A DNA stretch of 6,686 nt from Nitrososphaerota archaeon (lineage in GTDB: Archaea; Thermoproteota; Nitrososphaeria; Nitrososphaerales; UBA183): the NCBI GenBank assembly GCA_027886925.1, contig JAPCJN010000109.1, positions 1 to 6,686 on the forward strand. Reading direction: 5' to 3'. This document shows positions 1 to 5,451 of this stretch, piece after piece. The first letter of the stretch is position 1; each line of letters opens with the position of its first letter. A program made the translations under genes and the position numbers. The notes under the pieces were generated by a model. That model was not told the origin of the DNA. It worked only from the letters and a program-made list of their open reading frames with translations, and searched no databases.

Positions 1-571
1 AGTTCAGCTCATATTTGCCATTGAGCGCGTTGATGGCATAGATGTGCTGGTCTGGTGCCGATATCCAGTAGGTCGGCGTATTGCCAAACAGCTTCGTCGT
101 GAACGCCTCATTACCATCGTGAAGATGCAGAGAGATTTTTGTAATCCCCTTGCCCGCGGTGCTGTTTGGGAAGATGGGGAGGACGTCAGTCCAGAGCACG
201 TTCCCGTTGGCTGCGTTGAGCGCGAAGACCTGGCCGTACTGGGTGATCGTGTAGACCGTCCCGTTGATTATGAGAGGGGACGTGTCGTCTCCCAAGCCCC
301 CGCCCACCGACAACAGAGCGGTCGGGTGGGTGGGCAGTGGGAACAGCCAGTTCAAGCCCAGGTACTGGGCGTTCGAGCTGTTGATCACCGTCTGCGGGTT
401 GAAGTTCCAATTGTACGCGTTACCGTTACCAGCCGTCCAGTTTGCCTGGAGCTGCGACAGTGGCGTAGCCGCAAGTTGAACTCCATTCGGTGAGGCAATC
501 GCGCTAGGGACGAATATCGCGGAGAATAGGAAAAGGAGACTGCAGGAGATTGTCGGAATCGATACTGGCAC
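1..571 (-). CDS. Exported PQQ-dependent dehydrogenase-like quinoprotein, N-terminal part (runs off the left edge)
   Basis: The minus strand is open from the GTG at 571 to the window edge, giving 190 visible residues; the C-terminus is missing. Residues 1-26 look like a signal peptide: a hydrophobic core at 11-25, then an Ala-x-Ala-like end (SAIA) near residue 26. The mature part begins like quinoprotein dehydrogenases, with NWTAGN near 44-49 and FNPQTVINSSNAQYLGLNW at 57-75. Two propeller blade motifs follow: SPLIINGTVY with VFALNAANGNVLW at 98-127, and HIYAINALNGK at 176-186. Members of the family are usually 500-600 residues, bind pyrroloquinoline quinone in an eight-bladed beta-propeller, and oxidise alcohols, sugars or similar substrates outside the membrane. 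The catalytic residues lie beyond the window, so substrate and activity cannot be judged; a non-enzymatic PQQ-repeat protein is possible. The start is uncertain: an in-frame TTG lies at 625, and an 8-base homopolymer at 602-609 separates the ORF from an upstream GTG in another frame. It is divergent from the regulator at 681. Confidence 0.8.
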   Translation of the reverse strand, partial: MPVSIPTISCSLLFLFSAIFVPSAIASPNGVQLAATPLSQLQANWTAGNGNAYNWNFNPQTVINSSNAQYLGLNWLFPLPTHPTALLSVGGGLGDDTSPLIINGTVYTITQYGQVFALNAANGNVLWTDVLPIFPNSTAGKGITKISLHLHDGNEAFTTKLFGNTPTYWISAPDQHIYAINALNGKYELN

Positions 572-680
572 GCCGAATTGTGACGATTCTCGCTTCTTAA
601 AGGGGGGGGTCGCGGGACCGCACAAAACGGAAAAACAAGCTTTTTAGTTTCGTTTGCGTCGCAAGTAGCATCGCCGCAGC
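572..680. promoter_or_regulatory. Divergent promoter region between quinoprotein and Lrp-like regulator
   Basis: This 109-base gap must hold the promoters of both flanking genes. The AT-rich stretch at 631-650 can serve both strands. On the plus strand GCTTTTTAG (639-647) is a TATA-like box, predicting transcription from about 670 and a leader of about 10 bases before the ATG at 681. On the minus strand the same bases read ACTAAAAAGC, which would start transcription near 615-620, ahead of the GTG at 571. No Shine-Dalgarno site precedes the ATG at 681. A run of eight G lies at 602-609. Box positions are read by eye and have not been mapped. Confidence 0.5.
654..664. promoter_or_regulatory. 11-base palindrome, candidate operator for the Lrp-like regulator
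   Basis: TTGCG-T-CGCAA is a perfect inverted repeat between the TATA-like box (639-647) and the regulator start codon, just upstream of the predicted transcription start. A dimeric winged-helix protein bound here could block polymerase, so autoregulation is plausible. That it is a binding site is inference from position and symmetry; a chance palindrome of this length is not excluded. Confidence 0.3.
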
Positions 681-1601
681 ATGAGCGAGCAAATAGAAGG
701 TCTTGACAAGAAGGATATTCAGATCGTTTTACTACTGTATAATGACTCCAGGATCTCGTTAAGGACCATCAGTCGGGAGGTCGACCTGAGCGTAAGCGCC
801 GTGAAGTCAAGGATCAGGAATCTCGTTGCTCGCGGCGGAATCGTGGAATTCTGTACCTTCGTAAATCCCGGGATTTTTGGATACTCCAAGGTGTACACTT
901 TCTGCCATCGGACGACCGACATCGACGAGGAGACCACAGATTATTTTAATCAGCTCGGAAAAACTGCTTACCAGATTCAGAAGGTCGGAGGCGTATCCTG
1001 GGTTGAAGTATTGACCAAAAAGGAGAACGGGCAAAGAGCCGTAGAATTCCCGGACGATATCAAACTGATGTGGGTTATGGAGGCCTCATGGTGTGGCCGT
1101 CATTTTTCCTTCGATAAGCTCTCTACCAATGATCTTCTGATAATCAAACAATTGGTCTACAAACCACGTGCCGGCGTTGGCGAAATTGCTCAATACGCCC
1201 GAATCAACCCAAGGACAGTGAGGAACAGGCTAGAAGTTCTAAGGAGCGAGAGAGCATTGGCCTTTAGCATCCTCATCAACCCAGCGAGATTGGGCGTGGT
1301 CGAGGGCCTGGTGAACCTGAAGGTTAGAAGAGGAGCCCGACGAGATTCTTTCGCAAAGATCGACAATGTGCTCACGAGCGGACTCATGTTTGTGCGGTAT
1401 ATACAGAGAGACCAAGCCATCATAAGAGCCGACTTTCTGGGGAGCAGCATTTTTGAGATCGACTCCGTCCAGCAAGCTCTGAATTCGTTGGAGGGCGTCC
1501 AGGGGACTGAAGTATACCTAAACCGTAGGTTTAGGGCATCCCAGAGGTGGGTGTTTGAGGAGACAGACAAAGGCTTGAGCGAGGCAAACCCAAAGGTTTG
1601 A
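681..1601 (+). CDS. Tandem Lrp/AsnC-like winged-helix transcriptional regulator
   Basis: This 306-residue protein is about twice the length of a usual Lrp/AsnC regulator and appears to be two such modules fused. Module 1 has a winged helix at about 8-60 (LDKKDIQIVLLLYNDSR, then a recognition-helix candidate SVSAVKSRIRNLVARG at 38-53), followed by a short alpha/beta region to about 140. Module 2 has a second winged helix at about 147-205 (LSTNDLLIIKQLVYKPRAG, recognition helix near NPRTVRNRLEVLRSE at 176-190). After it, about 206-285 has a beta-alpha-beta-beta-alpha-beta pattern like the RAM effector domain of the family. Lrp-type proteins bind DNA as dimers or higher oligomers and respond to small molecules, often amino acids. 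The gene is divergent from the quinoprotein gene and shares its promoter region, so control of that gene and of itself is likely but inferred. The ATG at 681 has no Shine-Dalgarno site, but a TATA-like box lies about 37 bases upstream. The ligand cannot be read from the sequence. Confidence 0.85.
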   Translation: MSEQIEGLDKKDIQIVLLLYNDSRISLRTISREVDLSVSAVKSRIRNLVARGGIVEFCTFVNPGIFGYSKVYTFCHRTTDIDEETTDYFNQLGKTAYQIQKVGGVSWVEVLTKKENGQRAVEFPDDIKLMWVMEASWCGRHFSFDKLSTNDLLIIKQLVYKPRAGVGEIAQYARINPRTVRNRLEVLRSERALAFSILINPARLGVVEGLVNLKVRRGARRDSFAKIDNVLTSGLMFVRYIQRDQAIIRADFLGSSIFEIDSVQQALNSLEGVQGTEVYLNRRFRASQRWVFEETDKGLSEANPKV

Positions 1602-1655
1602 GGGTCGATGAAAGTTCGCTAGCTGTAAGTAGGAGCTGAGACATTGAATTTGTGA

Positions 1656-1687
1656 CCTCAGAGCGTTTTTGGTGCTCAAAAGTGAGG
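1656..1687 (+). terminator. Imperfect hairpin with T-run after the regulator gene
   Basis: CCTCA at 1656-1660 can pair with TGAGG at 1683-1687, and inside it GAGC (1661-1664) with GCTC (1674-1677), with unpaired bases between. The loop holds TTTTT at 1666-1670. It lies 54 bases after the regulator stop. Archaeal termination depends mainly on T-rich tracts, so the T5 may matter more than the stem. It is a weak candidate. Confidence 0.3.
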
Positions 1688-1741
1688 AAGCGGGCGGTTA
1701 CATCCGTACCAGAGAGATGCTTCCATTGGCTTTCGAAAGCT

Positions 1742-1813
1742 TGTGGGCATTCGCCGTGCATAGGGGTCATTGCGCCTCCGCCGGGGCATTTCATTCGCAC
1801 GTTGGGCTATGGG
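1742..1813 (-). repeat. Copy 1 of a repeat related to the 23S rRNA 3' boundary
   Basis: The block aligns to 6195-6265 in the same orientation with 63 identical positions, 9 mismatches and one single-base indel, by hand count. A 27-base core is identical (1767-1793 and 6219-6245), including CATTGCGCCTCCGCCGG. The right end of the copy (about 1794-1813) corresponds to bases that probably belong to the mature 23S 3' end, so copy 1 carries a degenerate tip of the rRNA gene. Similarity fades beyond 1813. It could be a remnant attachment site, a segmental duplication or a dispersed repeat family. Strand is given to match the rRNA. Confidence 0.75.
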
Positions 1814-1876
1814 TAGCGGATGAGTCTACCTGAGCGGAAGAATCGAGAGGCCTCCGCGGGTGGGCATCTAAACATT

Positions 1877-1906
1877 GCTCATCTTAGATGCTCATCTGAG
1901 ATGAGC
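1877..1906. promoter_or_regulatory. Two tandem palindromic operator-like sites
   Basis: Two near-identical palindromes lie side by side: CATCT-T-AGATG at 1880-1890 and CATCT-G-AGATG at 1893-1903, each preceded by GCT, with centres 13 bases apart. The whole block can also fold as one larger inverted repeat, ATTGCTCATCT (1874-1884) against AGATGAGCAAT (1899-1909). A further CATCT half-site lies at 1865-1869. The sites directly abut a TATA-like box at 1912-1920 upstream of the 784-residue gene. This is the usual place for an archaeal transcription factor to recruit or block TBP/TFB. The bound protein is unknown; these motifs do not recur in the other promoters here. Confidence 0.6.
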
Positions 1907-1911
1907 AATTG

Positions 1912-1920
1912 CATTTAATC
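1912..1920 (+). promoter_or_regulatory. TATA-like box for the 784-residue protein gene
   Basis: CATTTAATC sits two bases after the large inverted repeat and predicts a transcript starting near 1940, leaving an untranslated leader of about 80 bases before the ATG at 2021. A second AT-rich element, GTATTAC at 1994-2000, is centred 24 bases before that ATG and could give a leaderless transcript instead. Which is used cannot be decided from sequence. Confidence 0.4.
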
Positions 1921-2020
1921 TCGCTCCAGCCTCTCACAATGTGAGCTCTGAGGAGAAGCGAGAAGCCGCGCCGTCTCGTTCTGATGTTGTCGCGTATTAC
2001 CTTGGTCAAGGTTACAAGCC

Positions 2021-4375
2021 ATGGGATTAGGCAGGAAATTTACCGGCGGACTGATTCTTGTAATCATACTCCTGTCACTCGCGACATCGTTCGCAACCTA
2101 CCTCGCGGTGACCCATCAGAGCTGCTCGTCGACCACCACCAGCCTTGGCACCTCCGGCGAAGTCTTCGGTTCGACCAACTCTTCGACCTCGTCCGGCGCT
2201 ACGCTCGCGCCAAAGGCCATCTCGCCGCTCCCAATCGTCTCCGCCGACCTCATCCTCACTCCGCTGGACAACCTTTCATTCACTCAGAGGAATTCGACCG
2301 CATCGTCCGACCTCACCGACCCCGCGTTCTGGGGCCAGGTCAGCTCCTCGGAGTTCCAGACCTACAAGGAGGTCGTCCCGCAGACCGTCCTAGGGTTCTA
2401 CAACAGCAGCGAGGAATGGAGGTCGTGGGTCCTCCAGTACATCCCCAGCTCCTCGAGCTGGCTGGCCACGGGCTTCATCGCCGATGCACAGGGCCAGGTC
2501 TCCGTAATCGACCCGACGAGCAACGGCAGCAACAACGAGAGCGCCACGGCCGTGGAAAGCGGGATCAACGACTTTGCGGCGAGCGCCGCAGGGGTGACGC
2601 TCGCCTCCCTCGACTTCATCTCCTTCAACGGCCTCACGGGCCTCAAGACCCTGTTCCAGACGAACGACCCGTTCTTGGCGGTGTGCCAGACGCTCCCCGG
2701 GCAGCTCGCGCAACTCTACGAGTCCTCGTTCGACCCCAGCGTCCCTCAGAGCGAGAGGGCGCAGTACCTGGGGAGGGCGCTCGCAATCACGAGCGTGATG
2801 ATTCTGGTGGGCGGGAAGGACAGGTTCGCCGACCAGTTCCAGACTGCTCTCTCAGGGGTGGGCCTGAGAGACGCGTGGCCCGCGGTCAAGCCCTACCTGG
2901 GCGATATCGCCTCGAAGGTCTCAGCGGCGGCATCGTCAACGGCCTTCGGGATACTGCAGACGCTCGCGGGGAGGTTCCCGTCGGACTCAGGGTTCGTAAC
3001 CGGGTTCACGGCTGACAGGATTGACTCGATGGTGGATGTCCTCGAGAAGAAGGGCGTCTCAGAGGGGCAGATTCAGGGGGATCTCCATCAAATTGCTCAA
3101 GCCGCGGGCACATCAGCCGGCGAAGAAGACACAGGCGACGCGGCAGACATACTGAGCCTCCAACAAGGCGGTAGCATAGGCGCCACAGTTCAGTCAGACC
3201 GCACACTGGTACGTTATGAGGATGCCAGTGGCAGAAGCGTTTCGCTCAACGGCTACTTCTTGCAACAAGCCATTCCAGGATTCGACGCGAGAGGCCCTGA
3301 ATTCGTACAGATTCACTACCAGGAAGCCGGGACAACAGTCTATCATTACTATCCAGTGAAGAGTATTCCTGTCGGGGCACCCTACAGTGAAACCAGTACG
3401 AATTGGTATCCCACAGTGCCTGGTGATGTCGCTAGACCGGGAGACAAAATCACGATATCGTTCGATATTCTTACGACGGATGATTTCATCAATAGCATTC
3501 CCCCAATCGCTTACCTCAACACGGCCGGTGCCAGTTGGGTCGCAGATTTCTCCGAGGTGACGAGTTTCAAAATCGTTGGAAGCCAGATTGACATGAATGT
3601 CGAGCAACAAACCCTGGAAGGCGTCTCAAGTTTCCAAGTGGGCGGGACACCAGGTGAGCTTGCCAACGTCGGAGGCGACACCTTTCTCGAATTCAAGGTG
3701 CCAGATGCCGTGAACCCGTCAGAGACTCTCAAAATCACGTTCAACGGCAACAATCAACCTGTTCTGAGTTTTGAGTCAGGTTCGAACTTTAATCCGGTGA
3801 CGCTCGTTTCCTCAGACGGAGTCAAGCTCAAGTTCGTCTATGACAGTGGCGGGGATTCGGTCGCGGTGGCAACGGTCTACCTAAAGCAACCATCAATCCT
3901 GTGGCAGCTCCCTGCGATGCAACAAGGCGACTTTGGGTTTCCGGTTTCAGGAGCGTCACAGACCTTCACTCTAAGCAATGTCCTTCCCTCAAGAGGCTTG
4001 GAAAAGGAGATGGTCAACAGCGGCGACAAATACGACCTTGCGAGAGTAGGCGCAGAAATCGCATACACAGTATCTCAGCAGGAGTTTGGAGTTGAGAATG
4101 TTCAGTTGAACGAGCCTTCCCAGGGAGGGGCCGACCTCGCCTCAGGAGACGGCACTGTCACAATCCAAGCAAGAATGTTAGGCGCTCCTAGTGCGCTTTC
4201 GCCCGCGAACCTCCAAACGACTTTGAGTCACGAGATAAACGATTTAGCAGGAAAGGTGCAAACTGACTTCAAGGAGAACTCGTCTGCTCGGACGGGCTAC
4301 GCCATTCTCTCTTATCTTGATCCCACAACCAAGACAATCGTGACCCTCATTGCCGTTATTCAGAAAACAGGGTGA
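2021..4375 (+). CDS. Large membrane-anchored or secreted multidomain protein with possible C-terminal nuclease-like domain
   Basis: The 784-residue protein matches no family I can name. It starts with a positively charged tip and one hydrophobic segment (about 9-30), either a signal peptide or an N-terminal anchor that puts the rest outside the cell. A Ser/Thr-rich linker follows (about 33-60), then a mostly helical region to about 360 with one hydrophobic stretch at 253-265. A Gly/Ala/acidic linker lies at about 363-376, a beta-rich region covers 385-660, and a compact domain covers 677-784. In that domain E679 in a helix, GGAD with D705, and the strand TIQAR with Q716 and R718 have the order of a PD-(D/E)XK nuclease core, but QxR replaces the usual ExK; this fold is tentative. 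GC content falls from about 60-65% to about 43-52% in sampled stretches before and after about base 3060, near the 363-376 linker, suggesting a fusion of modules of different origin. AAGG at 2009-2012 is a weak ribosome site. The frame is closed upstream by a stop at 1982, so ATG 2021 is the earliest start. Confidence 0.8.
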   Translation: MGLGRKFTGGLILVIILLSLATSFATYLAVTHQSCSSTTTSLGTSGEVFGSTNSSTSSGATLAPKAISPLPIVSADLILTPLDNLSFTQRNSTASSDLTDPAFWGQVSSSEFQTYKEVVPQTVLGFYNSSEEWRSWVLQYIPSSSSWLATGFIADAQGQVSVIDPTSNGSNNESATAVESGINDFAASAAGVTLASLDFISFNGLTGLKTLFQTNDPFLAVCQTLPGQLAQLYESSFDPSVPQSERAQYLGRALAITSVMILVGGKDRFADQFQTALSGVGLRDAWPAVKPYLGDIASKVSAAASSTAFGILQTLAGRFPSDSGFVTGFTADRIDSMVDVLEKKGVSEGQIQGDLHQIAQAAGTSAGEEDTGDAADILSLQQGGSIGATVQSDRTLVRYEDASGRSVSLNGYFLQQAIPGFDARGPEFVQIHYQEAGTTVYHYYPVKSIPVGAPYSETSTNWYPTVPGDVARPGDKITISFDILTTDDFINSIPPIAYLNTAGASWVADFSEVTSFKIVGSQIDMNVEQQTLEGVSSFQVGGTPGELANVGGDTFLEFKVPDAVNPSETLKITFNGNNQPVLSFESGSNFNPVTLVSSDGVKLKFVYDSGGDSVAVATVYLKQPSILWQLPAMQQGDFGFPVSGASQTFTLSNVLPSRGLEKEMVNSGDKYDLARVGAEIAYTVSQQEFGVENVQLNEPSQGGADLASGDGTVTIQARMLGAPSALSPANLQTTLSHEINDLAGKVQTDFKENSSARTGYAILSYLDPTTKTIVTLIAVIQKTG

Positions 4376-4385
4376 CTTGTGGGCG

Positions 4386-4392
4386 TTAAATA
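4386..4392 (+). promoter_or_regulatory. TATA-like box for the 162-residue protein gene
   Basis: TTAAATA is centred 24 bases upstream of the ATG at 4413, the spacing expected when transcription begins at or next to the start codon. The only purine-rich stretch before the ATG, GAGGT at 4407-4411, is one base away and too close to act as a normal ribosome site. A separate leaderless transcript is therefore likely, in addition to any read-through from the preceding gene. Confidence 0.5.
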
Positions 4393-4412
4393 GGAAAGCA
4401 TGATTCGAGGTC

Positions 4413-4901
4413 ATGAAACCGTTGGAAGAGAACTCCGAAGACCGGGCCTGGAACGCGCCACCGGCCGATCCGCCGATGTCAGATTATCAGAGAAGGATAC
4501 TTACATCCTTGAGAGCGGTGTTTCCCAGGCCGTGCTCAGTCTACAAGGTCAAGGAGGGATTGGTGAACGACGCCAAGCTAACCTGGAACCCCGATTTTTG
4601 GGTCGAGAAGCGAGGGACAAAGATTCTCGTCGTCAAGGCTCTTGACCAAGACACTACCGTCGAAAATCTCGATTCCAGAATGAAAGATGCATTCGCGGTT
4701 ATGTCGGTGAATTACATCTATCGCGACAAGATAGCGCTTTCGGCTCCCCTTGGCGTTGTAATTATTTCGGACTCCGTTAAGAACAAGTTGCAGGGTGACC
4801 GTTACCTTGTGTATGTCTATGCCTTCCAAGAGATTGAGTGTCGGGTCATAGCCGAGCAGAACATTAGCGAACTGGCGATTCATAGAGATGACGGAGATTG
4901 A
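4413..4901 (+). CDS. Hypothetical protein resembling a degenerate PD-(D/E)XK domain
   Basis: This 162-residue soluble protein has no signal peptide or membrane segment and matches no family I can name. Its central region has the pattern of a restriction-endonuclease-like fold: helix YQRRILTSLRAVF (25-37), N-PD at 59-61 leading strand DFWVEKRG, strand KILVVKAL (70-77), helix about 83-98, and strand LGVVIISD (113-120). In active enzymes the second strand carries (D/E)xK; here VVK ends at K75, so the acidic residue is missing and catalysis by the usual mechanism is unlikely. Its place right behind the large exported protein would suit an immunity or partner protein, but this is inference. ATG 4413 is supported by the TATA-like box 24 bases upstream; an internal ATG at 4476 would remove the poorly structured first 21 residues. 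The stop is 37 bases after the previous gene's stop plus the coding length, and 30 bases separate it from the next gene. Confidence 0.75.
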   Translation: MKPLEENSEDRAWNAPPADPPMSDYQRRILTSLRAVFPRPCSVYKVKEGLVNDAKLTWNPDFWVEKRGTKILVVKALDQDTTVENLDSRMKDAFAVMSVNYIYRDKIALSAPLGVVIISDSVKNKLQGDRYLVYVYAFQEIECRVIAEQNISELAIHRDDGD

Positions 4902-4918
4902 GAATTGCCGTCAAGGGC

Positions 4919-4924
4919 GTGATC
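4919..4924 (+). promoter_or_regulatory. Shine-Dalgarno-like site deciding a TTG start
   Basis: GTGATC matches part of the GGAGGTGATC complement of the archaeal 16S 3' end and lies seven bases before the TTG at 4932. A stop codon at 4920-4922 closes that reading frame just upstream, so TTG 4932 is the earliest possible start. The site suggests translation from a shared transcript with the preceding gene. Confidence 0.5.
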
Positions 4925-4931
4925 AGCTACT

Positions 4932-5402
4932 TTGAGTAATTCCAGTGGGGCACCTATATCCCTGACCTATTCTCTGGTGCCCTTCGAACCCATTGAGGAG
5001 AAGTGGAACACCTATTCTTTTTCCGATGGAACCGTCGTTAGATTCAGAGTAATCCTTACCCGGGTTACGACCCAGAAAGGAGCGACTGTGGGACCTTATG
5101 AAATGTCTTTCCAGCAAATCTGTCAAGTAGAAGCGCCTCCTTCAGACAGAGGTCAACCCAAACCTTTCCTTCCTGGAGAGGTCGGAGCAGAAAAGTACGA
5201 AGTGAAACCAACGGAGACAATTGAGGAGTGGAACATCTACAGAATAAAAATCACAGACCAGATTCTAAAAGTGAAATACGTTGTAAGTGCCTTTTATCGT
5301 GTCAGGGCGAGGTTCGACCAATTTGGAGAGCCCGTTTACGCGGTTAGTGGTAGTCCTATCGTAACGCCGCAGCCAAAGACTGGGAAACAACTCACCACTT
5401 GA
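4932..5402 (+). CDS. Hypothetical protein with internally duplicated strand-rich motif
   Basis: This 156-residue protein starts with TTG and lacks a signal peptide or membrane segment. It contains two similar blocks: PIEEKWNTYSFSDGTVVRF at 20-38, continuing as a strand to about 47, and TIEEWNIYRIKITDQILKV at 96-114, continuing to about 124. Both share IEE-(K)-WN-x-Y followed by a turn and a long alternating strand, which suggests duplication of a small beta-rich fold. The C-terminal half ends with RVRARFDQFGEPVYAVSGSPIV (in part at 123-144), and the last dozen residues are polar and probably disordered. I do not recognise the family. It lies 30 bases behind the 162-residue gene with its own Shine-Dalgarno-like site, so the two are probably cotranscribed. 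Function is unknown; a small partner or immunity-like role is possible from context only. A GTG at 4977 is an alternative start that would cut into the sequence before block 1. Confidence 0.7.
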   Translation: MSNSSGAPISLTYSLVPFEPIEEKWNTYSFSDGTVVRFRVILTRVTTQKGATVGPYEMSFQQICQVEAPPSDRGQPKPFLPGEVGAEKYEVKPTETIEEWNIYRIKITDQILKVKYVVSAFYRVRARFDQFGEPVYAVSGSPIVTPQPKTGKQLTT

Positions 5403-5423
5403 TTTTGCTAGCGCCCCTCCGGG

Positions 5424-5445
5424 TTCATTGCGCCTCCGCCGGAGC
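5424..5445 (-). repeat. Copy 2 of the 23S-flank repeat (core only)
   Basis: The 22 bases differ from 6218-6239 at one position (GGAGC instead of GGGGC); the shared part includes TTCATTGCGCCTCCGCCGG. Flanking bases do not align with the other copies beyond the core, apart from short chance matches. It sits in the 49-base gap between two convergent genes. CTCC-GCC-GGAG inside it can form a small hairpin on either strand, so it could double as a bidirectional terminator. Confidence 0.65.
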
Positions 5446-5451
5446 TTGAGA

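Larger units (their letters stand above)
1602..2020. other. 419-base intergenic region without a convincing gene
   Basis: No reading frame here looks coding; frames that cross it overlap real genes or the repeat. In order it holds the terminator-like hairpin (1656-1687), a perfect 12-base palindrome GCTTTCGAAAGC (1729-1740), the 72-base repeat related to the 23S 3' flank (1742-1813), a possible degenerate fragment of that repeat (GCCTCCGC at 1850-1857, with GGGCAT shortly after), the tandem operator-like palindromes (1877-1906), a TATA-like box (1912-1920) and an untranslated stretch up to the ATG at 2021. Confidence 0.6.

Noticed and set aside
44..493. Plus-strand ORF of 149 codons at the left edge
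   Set aside because: It is antisense to the quinoprotein frame, which has clear propeller motifs, C-ended codons and a signal peptide. The plus-strand product has none of these.
1531..1800. Minus-strand ORF of 89 codons covering the regulator 3' end and repeat copy 1
   Set aside because: It overlaps a well-supported gene, its start lies inside the repeat, and it has no recognisable feature or promoter.
1984..3015. Long open frame (343 codons) overlapping the start of the 784-residue gene in another frame
   Set aside because: Its product is Arg/Pro-rich with no domain pattern, as expected from the off-frame reading of a GC-rich gene. The other frame has a signal segment, Ser/Thr linker and natural composition.
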